Below are positions 10,244 through 18,315 of a stretch of 49,348 nucleotides of DNA, in pieces. The stretch's first letter is position 1; every line of letters starts with the position of its first letter. The position numbers and the translations under genes were made by a program. Origin of the DNA: Verrucomicrobiota bacterium (lineage in GTDB: Bacteria > Verrucomicrobiota > Verrucomicrobiia > Limisphaerales > UBA1096); the NCBI GenBank assembly GCA_014382705.1, contig JACNJE010000120.1:493-49840 (forward strand). Direction: 5' to 3'. The notes under the pieces are model-generated. The model had not been told where the DNA came from. It worked only from the letters and a program-made list of their open reading frames with translations, and did not search any database.

Positions 10244-10296
10244 GAGTGTCGCCCGCCAATATCGCCCGGAATTATTTCACGCCAAAGGAGCAGAAA

Positions 10297-10395
10297 ATGA
10301 TCTGCGTGGTGGCATTGCTCATGCTTGTCGGTTGGGGAGTGAAATCATGCATTTTAACCCCCGCCTCACCGCCGCCTGGCCAGTCTGAAAACTGA
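10297..10395 (+). CDS. 32-residue membrane micro-protein coupled to the Minf_1886 gene
   Basis: A short frame with ATG at 10297, an AAGGAG ribosome-binding site at 10285-10290 (six bases away) and a TGA at 10393-10395 that shares its last base with the ATG of the next gene (TGATG). The peptide begins MICVVALLMLVGWGVKSC and ends in a Pro-rich polar tail, so it would be a single short hydrophobic helix with the tail on one side. It could be a real micro-protein, or a leader whose translation controls the Minf_1886 gene. The ribosome-binding site and stop-start overlap are the evidence; I do not recognise a family. Confidence 0.45.
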   Translation: MICVVALLMLVGWGVKSCILTPASPPPGQSEN

Positions 10396-10832
10396 TGCAA
10401 CAGTTCGACTACAACGAAGTGCTGGAGACCATCCTGGCGAAGGACAGCCGTTTCCCGCGCGAGGCATACCAGTTCGTGCGCGAGGGACTCGACTACACGC
10501 AGCACAAGATGGCCAGGATGTCCGGCACGAAGGAGCCGCGGCACGTCACCGGGCGGGAATTGACCGACGGCATGCGGCAATACGCGCTCGAGACCTACGG
10601 GCCGATGGCCCGGCTGCTGCTCGATGAGTGGGGCATCCATGCCACTGAGGATTTCGGCGAGATCGTCTTCAACCTCGTCGAAAACAATCTGTTGGCCAAG
10701 ACGAAGAACGACTCCCGGGACGATTTCGCTGGCGGTTTTGATTTCGACGAGGCGTTCACCGCACCGTACCAGCCCTTGGCCAAGCGGGAAAAAACACCGG
10801 CCAAGCCGCCCAAAGCCAAGCGGGCCAAGTGA
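10395..10832 (+). CDS. Minf_1886 family protein
   Basis: 145 residues. The N-terminal 115 match the small conserved protein family first named from Methylacidiphilum: MQQFDYNEVLETILAKDSRFPREAY, then TGRELTDGMRQYALETYGPMA and a WGIHATEDFGEIVFNLVE block. The family is largely found in Verrucomicrobia and Planctomycetes and has no established function. The tail is Lys/Pro/Ala rich (about 125-145) and partly encoded by a core palindrome (LAKREK). Its ATG overlaps the stop of the preceding micro-ORF, so translation is probably coupled. Confidence 0.85.
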   Translation: MQQFDYNEVLETILAKDSRFPREAYQFVREGLDYTQHKMARMSGTKEPRHVTGRELTDGMRQYALETYGPMARLLLDEWGIHATEDFGEIVFNLVENNLLAKTKNDSRDDFAGGFDFDEAFTAPYQPLAKREKTPAKPPKAKRAK

Positions 10833-10846
10833 CGCTTGGCCAAGCG
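10833..10846. repeat. CGCTTGGCCAAGCG palindrome, convergent junction
   Basis: The copy starts on the base after the Minf_1886 TGA and ends three bases before the stop of the opposing CBS gene. It therefore fills nearly the whole convergent gap. Confidence 0.9.
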
Positions 10847-10849
10847 ACG

Positions 10850-11281
10850 CTAAAAACCGGGAGCGATGTACCGCTCGAGCTGCTCGATGATGTGATCCTT
10901 CTCGGAAACCGTGAGGATCAGCAGGTCGGTGGATGAGATCACTCCAAGTACATTGCCATTCTCGACCACCGGCAGATGGCGGATCCGTCGTTTGCCCATG
11001 ATGTTCATGCATTTTTCGATGCCGGCTTCCGGGTCCACCTGGGCCACCTTGCGGCTCATGATTTCCGAGACCTTGGTGGATTTTGAGGATCGATCCTTGA
11101 GGATCACTTTACGCGTGTAGTCGCGCTCGGAGATGATGCCCAGCAACTTTCCCTGATCGATCACCATCAGCGCGCCCACCTTGAATTTATCCATCGCCTT
11201 GACGGCCTCGAACACCGTGGCATCCGGGGCAACAGCCCGGACGACCCCTTGACGAGGTTTCAAAATCTCTCTCGCATTCAT
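10850..11281 (-). CDS. Paired CBS-domain protein
   Basis: 143 residues from the ATG at 11281 (MNAREILKPRQG). A longer frame to 11383 lacks domain sequence. Two CBS domains fill the protein: the first at about 5-65 (APDATVFEAVKAMDKFKVGALMV, then GIISERDY) and the second at about 75-135 (VDPEAGIEKCMNIMGKRRIRHLPVV, then GVISSTDLL). Stand-alone CBS pairs bind adenosine nucleotides and act as energy-sensing regulators of partner proteins. It is divergent from the TIR operon across a 220-base gap, but nothing shows that the two are linked. Confidence 0.9.
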   Translation of the reverse strand: MNAREILKPRQGVVRAVAPDATVFEAVKAMDKFKVGALMVIDQGKLLGIISERDYTRKVILKDRSSKSTKVSEIMSRKVAQVDPEAGIEKCMNIMGKRRIRHLPVVENGNVLGVISSTDLLILTVSEKDHIIEQLERYIAPGF

Positions 11282-11501
11282 CGGCGCAACGCTTTGTGCG
11301 GATGATAATGGGCCTCCCCCGGCAAATGTCCAGAGCAGAAATCGCCGGGGATTAGCCCTCAAAGAAGGGGCTACGTCCACCAACGGGACCGATTATTCCT
11401 CGCGGATTGGGGCCGGACCATCCAAGCCGGGATGATCGGCATTTCGTCTTTTACAAAAGTACGCTCAGGGGAGAATATCCCGGCGTCTCAGTGAGTTTGA
11501 A
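11282..11501. other. Divergent intergenic region, CBS gene / TIR operon
   Basis: About 220 bases between two genes transcribed outward, so promoters for both should be here. I see no clear sigma-70 boxes, no operator repeat and no strong ribosome-binding site for the TIR gene; the bases before its ATG read GTGAGTTTGAA. Confidence 0.4.
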
Positions 11502-13532
11502 ATGAGCGCCGAGGTTTTTGTCAGTTACGCCCGGGTGGACCGGGAGCGGGTTTTGCAACTTGTGGAGCGAATGCGTTCCGCAGATGTCCGGGTGTGGATT
11601 GACGAAGGCGGCATCCACGGCGCGAGCCTCTGGGGGCAGGAGATCGTCGACGCCATCGAGTCGTCCAAGGTCATGGTGCTGATGCTCTCCGACGCGTCCA
11701 TCACGTCCGACAACGTGGTGAAGGAGTTGTCCATCGCGTCCGAGGATAAAAAACCGATCCTGCCGGTCTACCTGCATCAAGCCGAGATTCCGAAGTCGAT
11801 GCGCTACCAGTTGGCCGGGATTCAGCACATCGAGTATTTCGAGGGCAACGAAGACGCGGCGTTCCGGTCGATGTGTGCCGCGTTGTCGCGCTTGGGCGTG
11901 TCCAACGTCAACGAAAACGATGATGCCACGGAACCAACCGCACCCGTGACGCCTCACCGGCCGGAGCCGGTTGCCAAGCCAGGCGCTGGGGCGCATAACG
12001 GAAAGTGGATCACGGCGCTGCTTGGCTTGGCCGTGGTCGGGTTGATGTTGGCGTTGGTGATGAAACCAAGCGACGCCCCGGACCCAGCCCTTGGCCAAGC
12101 GCAGAACAACCCGCCAAGCGAGGCCGGCAACGCGGTCGCGCCGCAGGAAAACAAAACCAGTCTGGCCGTGATCCCGTTTCGCAACATCGGCCCGGCGTCG
12201 GAGGATAATTACTTGGCCGAAGGCATGCACGAGGAGATCGATGCCATGCTTTCCATGACCCCCTCGCTACTCGTGAAAAACGCCTCACGAATGAAAGACA
12301 CCACGCTCGACCCGAAAGCCATCGGTGAAGCGCTGGGCGTTGAGTCGGTCGTCACCGGCACCGTGCGCCAAGCGGGAGGGCAGCTTCGGGTCACGGTCAA
12401 GTTGGTCGATACCAAGACCGAGGCGAACATCTGGGCCAAGACCTTCGACAAAACCGAGAGCGACGTGTTCTCCGTGCAGCGGGAGATCGCCCAAAGCGTG
12501 GCCGAGGGCTTGCAACTCGAACTTGGCCAAGCGCAGAAAGACCAACAGGCCAAGCGCCAAACCAAAAACCTCGAGGCGTACAACCTCTACCTCCAAGGCC
12601 GCAAAATGTGGCAAACCCGAACCCGCGAAGGCATGCGCGGCTCGATCGAAAAATACGAACTCGCCTTGGCCAAGGATCCCACCTTCGCACGCGCCCACGT
12701 CGGTATTGCTGATGCGTATATTTTCCTGTCCGGGTATGGTTTTTCGCCCGTGACCATATCCATGCCCAAGGCGGAAAGTGAGTTAAAGAAAGCGCTCGAG
12801 ATCAACCCCAAGCTGCCAGAAGCGTACGCAAGCTACGGTGTTGTGAAGTACAATTATCACTGGGATTGGTCTGGCTCAGAGGAAGCCTTTAAGCAGGCCA
12901 TTTCGATCAACCCGAATTATCCCGAGGCGCGCCGCTGGTATTCACATCTTTTGTTGATCTTGAATCGCTTCGAAGAGTCGCATCAGCAAATGGACATAGG
13001 AATAAAACTGAAACCGACGTCGCCAATCATGTATTTCGGTAAATCGTATATTCTCGTGCGGCAGTCTAAGTTCGCAGAGGCCAAGGAAATTGGAATCAGG
13101 ATGGTGTCGTCGGACCCTGACTTTGTCGCCGGTCTGGACGTTCAAGCACAGGGAGAGTTTGGGCTCGGTAATTTTGAAGATTCGTTGAAATTGGCGAATG
13201 AAGGGTTGGCGAAATTTAACAACCAGAATAGATTTATACGTTCGAAGCTAATCGCGTTGCACGCTTTGGGAAAATTGGACGAAGTGAAACAGATGAGGGA
13301 TGATTTGTTTGGCAAGGCAGAGTCCGAATTGGTGTCTCCCATGACCTTGGCGCTTGCGGAATACTGTTCTGGGAACGAGGAAGCTGCGATCCAAAAACTG
13401 AACCAGGCATTGAAGGATAAGGACGTTTGGTTATTTCCGCTTGACCCCAGAAAAGATTTCGAATCATTGAACGGCAATCCCCGGTTCGATGCGATTTGGG
13501 AAAAGGTGGGTTTGCCCCCGTTAGAAAACTGA
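11502..13532 (+). CDS. Transmembrane TIR-TolB/FlgO-TPR protein
   Basis: 676 residues in four parts. An N-terminal TIR domain (1-118) starts AEVFVSYARVD, then VWIDEGGI and NVVKELSIAS; Glu75 aligns with the catalytic Glu of NAD-cleaving TIR domains. A Pro-rich linker and one hydrophobic helix (about 169-187) follow. Next comes a TolB/FlgO-like module (about 219-340: SLAVIPFRNIGP, LAEGMHEEI, VVTGTVRQ) of the type found in CadC-like regulators and adenylate cyclases. TPR repeats (about 350-640) end the protein. A single span should place the TIR inside and the repeats outside. Its stop overlaps the next ATG (TGATG). From about 12.7 kb the base composition becomes visibly less GC-rich. NAD hydrolysis is inferred only. 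Confidence 0.85.
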   Translation: MSAEVFVSYARVDRERVLQLVERMRSADVRVWIDEGGIHGASLWGQEIVDAIESSKVMVLMLSDASITSDNVVKELSIASEDKKPILPVYLHQAEIPKSMRYQLAGIQHIEYFEGNEDAAFRSMCAALSRLGVSNVNENDDATEPTAPVTPHRPEPVAKPGAGAHNGKWITALLGLAVVGLMLALVMKPSDAPDPALGQAQNNPPSEAGNAVAPQENKTSLAVIPFRNIGPASEDNYLAEGMHEEIDAMLSMTPSLLVKNASRMKDTTLDPKAIGEALGVESVVTGTVRQAGGQLRVTVKLVDTKTEANIWAKTFDKTESDVFSVQREIAQSVAEGLQLELGQAQKDQQAKRQTKNLEAYNLYLQGRKMWQTRTREGMRGSIEKYELALAKDPTFARAHVGIADAYIFLSGYGFSPVTISMPKAESELKKALEINPKLPEAYASYGVVKYNYHWDWSGSEEAFKQAISINPNYPEARRWYSHLLLILNRFEESHQQMDIGIKLKPTSPIMYFGKSYILVRQSKFAEAKEIGIRMVSSDPDFVAGLDVQAQGEFGLGNFEDSLKLANEGLAKFNNQNRFIRSKLIALHALGKLDEVKQMRDDLFGKAESELVSPMTLALAEYCSGNEEAAIQKLNQALKDKDVWLFPLDPRKDFESLNGNPRFDAIWEKVGLPPLEN

Positions 13533-15811
13533 TGGCAGCCGAGGTTTTCATCAGTTACTCGAGTCAGGATTTTGAGGAGGTTCATGGCATCGTCGAGCGG
13601 CTTCGCGGGGTGGGGGTGTCGGTTTGGATGGACGAGGGAGGCATCGAGGCGGCGACGTTGTGGTCGGAGGCAATCGTCGAGGCGATCAACGACTGCAAGG
13701 TGCTGATCGTGATGGTGTCCGGTCACTCGACCGATTCACCCAACGTGGTCAAGGAAGTGATGCTCGCCTCAGAATCGGGCAAAGTAATCCTGCCAGTATA
13801 TCTTGAGGAGGCAGAGATCCCGTCACGCCTGAAATACCAACTCACCGGCATCCAGCACTTGGAGGCGTTTGCCCTGTCCGAATCCGGATTGATCGAGGAA
13901 CTGCGACGTGGCTTGGCCATCAACGGTGTCACCGTCCCCGGCATTGAGACCACCAGCACCGTCGCCCCCGCAAAACCGCCATCCCACCGTCGAAAGAAAA
14001 ACGGCAATTCGACTCGACTGCTACCGTTGGCGGCCGGCTGTTTGATTGGTGTGTTGATCGGTTGGTTCGCAGTCGGGAGTGGGAGTCGGCAGACTGAAAT
14101 TTCGCCCGCGCTGACAACGGTCTACGCTTCGATTTCGTTGCCGGAAACGGCTCCGTTAGCGGATGCTTCAGTCATTCAGTACGGTGCCTCTCGACCGAAT
14201 ATCGCAATGGCATCAGACGGTTCGTTTTTTGTGTATGCCGCAAAAAGCGGACAGAGCACTGTGCTTTACAAGCGCAAGTTGGATCAGGATTCGGTTGAGG
14301 CTATCAACGGTACGGAGGGCGGTTTTGCCCCGTTTCTCTCGCCCGATAATCAATGGGTTGCTTTCATCGCAGACAACAAGCTAAAGAAGGTTTCGCTCAG
14401 CGGAGGAGCCCCTCAAATTTTGACGGATGCGCCTAACTCGGTGGGCGGAACGTGGGCCGACAACGGGTTGATCTATTGCACCATCCGGGAGGGCGGGTTG
14501 CTTTTCTCCATCAACGAGAACGGAGGGGAAACGACCTTGGTCAAACTCCATGGCCGATTGCAGGTGGAAGGCTATCCTGGAGCACTCTGGCCTCATGCGT
14601 TGCCGGGGGGGCGGCAACTTCTGGTGACGAGCCAAAAAAATCCGCAGAAACGCTACTCGATCCATCTCCTCGACATTGAAAAAGGCGAGTCTCGCCAGCT
14701 AGTGTTCGACGGAGGCTGCCCCCAATTCCTCTCATCGGGCCATATCGTATTTTGCCGAAAAGCGGATTTGTTCTCGGTTGGGTTCAACCTGAAGACTCTG
14801 GCGTTAGAAGGTGCGGAACAGTTGGTGCAGCAATCGGTACGTTCCGAGGGGAGGTATGCGAGTCAGTTTTCTGTGGCGAAAGACACGGGCACACTGGTTT
14901 ATCTGCCGGGCGTGTTTGCCGGGTCTGGGGAGTTGGCATGGATAGACCGTGATGGCAACGAGTTGTCGCTTGGGCTCAAGCAAAGGGTGTACGGCACACT
15001 GAATATTTCACCCAGCGGCGATAGGGTGCTCGCTCAGGTATGGGAGTCGACAGCAAGCGTGTGGTTGATTGATCTGAAACGTAATCTTGAGTCTGTCGTG
15101 GAGCAAAGTGGATCCAACGGGTACAAGGGATTCCCCCGGTGGCTCCCGCAGGGGGATGGATTTACATTCAGTTCCTCGAACGGGGAGTTGCATGAAATTT
15201 TCTCCCACGAACTGGTGAATTCAACTTCATCGAAATTAATCGAAGGCACTCCTGATACGATCAATATTGAGGGTGTGTGGACACGGGATGGCAGTCGCTA
15301 TGTCTACAATCATTTCACCTCAAAATCGAAATGGGATTTGTCCGTATTCAACAAGGAAACCGGCAGCCATGAACCGTTGATGACCACGGATAAAACCGAG
15401 TGGGGGCCGCGGATTTCTCCAGACGACAAATGGGTGGCGTTCACGATGGACAAAGCCGGGAGCGCCTACGAAGTGTTCGTGGTCTCGATTGATGGCGGAG
15501 CGGCGCAACAGGTGTCGTTAAATAGTGGGGTCGAACCGGTTTGGACTGCCGATGGGAAGGAACTGATTTATCGGGAAGGTAAAAAACTGGTCGGCCGAGA
15601 AGTGAAGAAATCACCCGGTCTTACTTTCGGAGAACCATACGTGATTTATGAGGGTGATTTTTTGGCGATACCGGGGCACTCCTATGATATCTCGCCGGAT
15701 GGGAAACGGATTTTGGTGGTAAAAGAAGTGTACAAACAGGGTGAATCACGTGAATTGAAAATCATCACCAACTGGGCTTCCACGTTTGTGGAGTCGAAGG
15801 GACGGGACTAA
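13532..15811 (+). CDS. Transmembrane TIR-beta-propeller protein
   Basis: 759 residues from the ATG at 13532; the 36 extra open bases upstream belong to the preceding gene. The TIR domain (1-115) aligns without gaps to that of the upstream gene (61 identical in the first 110 by hand), keeping VWMDEGGI and NVVKEVMLAS with Glu75. A basic linker and one helix (about 162-182) lead to a long C-terminal region of PD40/TolB-type propeller repeats: LSPDNQWVAFIADNKLKKVSLSG, ISPSGDRVLAQVW, ISPDDKWVAFTMD, ISPDGKRILVVKE. The same external module is common on PknB-type receptor kinases, so here TIR stands in for the kinase. It contains no copy of the local palindrome and is less GC-rich than the flanks. 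Confidence 0.85.
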   Translation: MAAEVFISYSSQDFEEVHGIVERLRGVGVSVWMDEGGIEAATLWSEAIVEAINDCKVLIVMVSGHSTDSPNVVKEVMLASESGKVILPVYLEEAEIPSRLKYQLTGIQHLEAFALSESGLIEELRRGLAINGVTVPGIETTSTVAPAKPPSHRRKKNGNSTRLLPLAAGCLIGVLIGWFAVGSGSRQTEISPALTTVYASISLPETAPLADASVIQYGASRPNIAMASDGSFFVYAAKSGQSTVLYKRKLDQDSVEAINGTEGGFAPFLSPDNQWVAFIADNKLKKVSLSGGAPQILTDAPNSVGGTWADNGLIYCTIREGGLLFSINENGGETTLVKLHGRLQVEGYPGALWPHALPGGRQLLVTSQKNPQKRYSIHLLDIEKGESRQLVFDGGCPQFLSSGHIVFCRKADLFSVGFNLKTLALEGAEQLVQQSVRSEGRYASQFSVAKDTGTLVYLPGVFAGSGELAWIDRDGNELSLGLKQRVYGTLNISPSGDRVLAQVWESTASVWLIDLKRNLESVVEQSGSNGYKGFPRWLPQGDGFTFSSSNGELHEIFSHELVNSTSSKLIEGTPDTINIEGVWTRDGSRYVYNHFTSKSKWDLSVFNKETGSHEPLMTTDKTEWGPRISPDDKWVAFTMDKAGSAYEVFVVSIDGGAAQQVSLNSGVEPVWTADGKELIYREGKKLVGREVKKSPGLTFGEPYVIYEGDFLAIPGHSYDISPDGKRILVVKEVYKQGESRELKIITNWASTFVESKGRD

Positions 15812-16097
15812 CGGACAAGCTCCTCGGGAGTGGTGGCGGTGTTTTTGAATTCCTGAACTATTATTTGTTGATCGTAATCAACGGGACTTCGAGGGACTTG
15901 GCCAAGCTCACATTATTAACCACGAAGAGAAGAAGGGCACGAAGGGTCAAACGTGAGAGCGTTTTTCTTCGTGTGCTTCGAGGTTCCACATCTTCACTCT
16001 TATAGCTTTCGGCCCACTAAGCCGTTTTATTGTTGCGGCAGATTAGTCTGTTTTGCCCAGTTTGGCGGTGATTTCTGAAGTTGAGCTGGTGGTTTCC
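15812..16097. other. Non-coding stretch with a CACGAAG-type repeat fragment
   Basis: No gene seen. It contains one core palindrome at about 15897, then a purine-rich ACCACGAAG...GGCACGAAG segment near 15920-15945 and a partial complement CTTCGTGTGCTTCG near 15967-15980. Together these could fold into an imperfect hairpin downstream of the TIR operon. Similar CACGAAG-rich pieces occur as intergenic repeats in environmental genomes, from general memory. Confidence 0.4.
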
Positions 16098-16241
16098 TCG
16101 CGGGTTTCGAGGTTTTTGACGGTGGCTTGGCTGGGGTCTTGGAGGGTGACGAGCCATTTGGCTTTAAGCTCAAGGGCGCGTTTGAATTGTTTGTCCGGCT
16201 TGGTTTTGAGGAGGGGGTAATCGGTGGCGAGGTCGGCGAGG
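16098..16241 (-). pseudogene. Duplicate of the hisS 3' end
   Basis: About 143 bases match the 3' part of hisS at 17093-17239 in the same orientation, with roughly ten differences by eye. On the minus strand it reads TKPDKQFKRALELKAKWL, then an ATVKNLETREE segment, and continues to a different tail ending SEITAKLGKTD and a stop near 16050. It has no upstream synthetase body, so it is a detached tail. It may be the original hisS end displaced by insertion of the membrane-protein segment, or a copy from a related gene. Confidence 0.75.
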
Positions 16242-16312
16242 TGATCATTTCTGTTTACCTTTGGGAGGCGGATATTCCGTCGAGCCTACCGGTATTGCCC
16301 TCAAAGGAATGA
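16242..16312 (+). pseudogene. TIR-domain gene scrap
   Basis: On the plus strand this reads VIISVYLWEADIPSSL. Against VILPVYLEEAEIPSRL of the beta-propeller TIR protein it has 11 of 16 identical residues, and it is also close to the matching part of the other TIR protein. The frame stops at 16312. It abuts the hisS tail copy, so the junction looks like a recombination scar holding part of a third TIR gene. The match is short and could be chance, but it covers a core TIR strand and its following turn. Confidence 0.45.
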
Positions 16313-17014
16313 TTGAATCAAGGGTCGCCCAATCGGCAGCCACATCTCGGAGTCCGCAAAATCTCGTCTATAAAGTCTTAGAACGAACACCACTAAACCT
16401 ATGAGGGAAACGGGATGTATGCGCCGACGGGTCAGCAGGTCGTGTCCGATGATCAAGAAAACCGGTGTAAGCACGACCAATTGCGCGGTCCATTCAGGCA
16501 TGACGGGCAGCAGGACACGACCGTACAGGCGCGATGCACCAACGACTGCGATGGACCATGTCGCCAAGGCCATCAGGCGTTTATGGGCTTCCGGCCGTTT
16601 CCGATAATAAATCCCGGCGGCCAAGAATCCAGCGAACATGAGCATATCGGTCAGCACGATTAGGAGAAAGACGGCCGCATCATCCACCCCATTTCCGATC
16701 TCATTGCGGCGCAGGGCGAGAGCAAACCCAGCGCAAAATCCGACAACTGTTACGAGGATACCAAAAATGGCGATGTAAGGCCCGAATCGACGGTGCAAGT
16801 CGATACGATGTCGCCAAGCGAGGACGGCTAGGGCCGTATATGAGGCCATCCACCCCATATTGATTGCCGCATGCAGATGGATTGCTATATGATTGAATTT
16901 GTCTGGAATTGCACCTCCAGTCAAAAGCGGGTTGAAATAGGGGAAAAAGCCCGCGATCACGATTCCTGTCATGAGAAAGGCATGGGCGACATAAAAGGGG
17001 GATCGGTATTTCAC
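16301..17014 (-). CDS. Multi-span membrane protein of unknown function
   Basis: About 237 residues if read from a GTG at 17014, five bases beyond the hisS stop. It has roughly seven hydrophobic helices, beginning SPFYVAHAFLMTGIVIAGFFPYF (split here: helix 1 is the AHAFLM to GFFPYF stretch). HLHAAINMGW and DLHRRFGPY follow, then an RPEAHKRLM motif before later helices. Proteins with this His-rich, HRR-G and RPEAHKRLM pattern are widespread uncharacterised membrane proteins. The start is uncertain: no ribosome-binding site is evident and the next ATG is within the first helix. It sits between the two copies of the hisS tail, so it probably arrived, or was trapped, by a rearrangement. Confidence 0.6.
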   Translation of the reverse strand: MKYRSPFYVAHAFLMTGIVIAGFFPYFNPLLTGGAIPDKFNHIAIHLHAAINMGWMASYTALAVLAWRHRIDLHRRFGPYIAIFGILVTVVGFCAGFALALRRNEIGNGVDDAAVFLLIVLTDMLMFAGFLAAGIYYRKRPEAHKRLMALATWSIAVVGASRLYGRVLLPVMPEWTAQLVVLTPVFLIIGHDLLTRRRIHPVSLIGLVVFVLRLYRRDFADSEMWLPIGRPLIQSFL

Positions 17015-17019
17015 TACAA

Positions 17020-18285
17020 CTAGGATGGTGGAGTCGCTTCTTTTCGGAATAGCGAACAGGTGGGCACTTCGGCTGTGGCGATGCTTGTTTCTTCGCGGGT
17101 TTCGAGGTTTTTGACGGTGGCTTGGTGGGTGTCTTTGAGGGTGACGAGCCACTTGGCTTGAAGCTCAAGGGCGCGTTTGAATTGTTTGTCCGGCTTGGTT
17201 TTGAGGAGGGGGTAATCGGTGGCGAGGCCGGCTTGGCGGAGTTGTTGCACGAGGCCAAGCGAGGCGTCTCGCAGCGCTTCGTCGGTGATCTGCACGAAGG
17301 CGTCGAGCGCTTGGCCAAGTGGGGGAATGAGCCCGCGATCCTTGAGTAACTCGGCCAGCACGACGTCGCCCATGCCGAAACCAAGCGCGGGCAGGTCGTT
17401 TTTGCCGCCGGAGATGAGCTTGACGAGGTGGTCGTATCGGCCGCCGCCGGCGATGGCCCGGAATTTGCCGCGTTTGTCGAATGCCTCGTAGACCGGCCCG
17501 GTGTAGTAGGCCAAGCCCCGGATAATCCGGTAGTCGACTTTGATGAAGTCGCCCAAGCCGCGCGCCTCGATGTTGCCGAGGATGGCCGAGAGTTCGTCGG
17601 TGGGCTGGCCGCTCTCGATGAAGTCGTTCACTTGGTCGTAGGAGAACCCGAGCTTGGCCAAGCGCTCGCCGGAGACGGCCGGGTCTTCGCGTTCGAGTTT
17701 GTCGACGATCTGGTAAAAGTCGTAGGCGTCCCTGTCCTTGCCGCCGCCATTTTCGAAAAACTCCTGCCAGGCGCGTCGGCTGCTGAGCCGGATGACGAAG
17801 TCGTCGCTCGTTAGCTTGAGGTCGCGCAGCGTGTCGATGAGCAGGGCGATCAACTCGGCGTCGGCGGCCCAGTTTTCTTCACCGAGGATGTCGGCATTGA
17901 GTTGGAAATGCTCGCGGAGACGCCCCTTCTGCTGGCGCTCGTAGCGGAACAGTTGCGGGATGGAAAACCACTTGATCGGTTTTTTGTAGTTGCGCGTGTG
18001 GGCGGCGGCCATGCGCGCCAAGGTGGGCGTCATCTCCGGACGGAGTGAGACATTGCGGTCGCCCTTGTCGACAAAGTTGTAAAGTTGGCCAACGATCTCT
18101 TCGCCGCTTTTTTGTGTGTACAGTTCGAGTTCCTCAATCGGCGGGCCGTCGTACTCGCGGAAGCCGTATCGCCCGGCGGTACCGCGCCATGTGTCGAAGA
18201 TGTGGCGGCGGAGATCGAGGCTCCAGGAGTCCGGCGTGGGAACCGGTTCAGGGTAGAAATCGCGAAATCCGGGAAGTCCTTTCAT
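17020..18285 (-). CDS. hisS: Histidyl-tRNA synthetase
   Basis: 421 residues, a class II synthetase. Visible are the N-terminal GLPGFRDFYPE, motif 2 (RYERQQKGRLREHFQLNADI), the histidine-binding RGLAYYTGPVYEAFD and motif 3 region GGGRYDHLV with LGFGMGD. A C-terminal anticodon-binding domain follows. The last residues (TAEVPTCSLFRKEATPPS) look unlike a normal HisS end, and a better-formed alternative tail lies 1 kb downstream as a detached copy; the true C-terminus may have been replaced at the rearrangement. A palindrome separates its start from the HAD gene upstream. Confidence 0.93.
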   Translation of the reverse strand: MKGLPGFRDFYPEPVPTPDSWSLDLRRHIFDTWRGTAGRYGFREYDGPPIEELELYTQKSGEEIVGQLYNFVDKGDRNVSLRPEMTPTLARMAAAHTRNYKKPIKWFSIPQLFRYERQQKGRLREHFQLNADILGEENWAADAELIALLIDTLRDLKLTSDDFVIRLSSRRAWQEFFENGGGKDRDAYDFYQIVDKLEREDPAVSGERLAKLGFSYDQVNDFIESGQPTDELSAILGNIEARGLGDFIKVDYRIIRGLAYYTGPVYEAFDKRGKFRAIAGGGRYDHLVKLISGGKNDLPALGFGMGDVVLAELLKDRGLIPPLGQALDAFVQITDEALRDASLGLVQQLRQAGLATDYPLLKTKPDKQFKRALELQAKWLVTLKDTHQATVKNLETREETSIATAEVPTCSLFRKEATPPS

Positions 18286-18296
18286 GAGTCAACGTC

Positions 18297-18310
18297 CGCT
18301 TGGCCAAGCG
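18297..18310. repeat. CGCTTGGCCAAGCG palindrome, hisS/HAD gap
   Basis: A perfect copy in the 30-base gap between the stop of the upstream HAD gene (18316) and the hisS ATG (18285). Both genes run on the minus strand. Confidence 0.9.
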
Positions 18311-18315
18311 CAGGG

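Noticed and set aside
15812..16300. Insertion sequence or transposase near the TIR operon
   Set aside because: No transposase reading or matching terminal inverted repeats were found; the region holds a hisS tail copy and a short repeat fragment instead.
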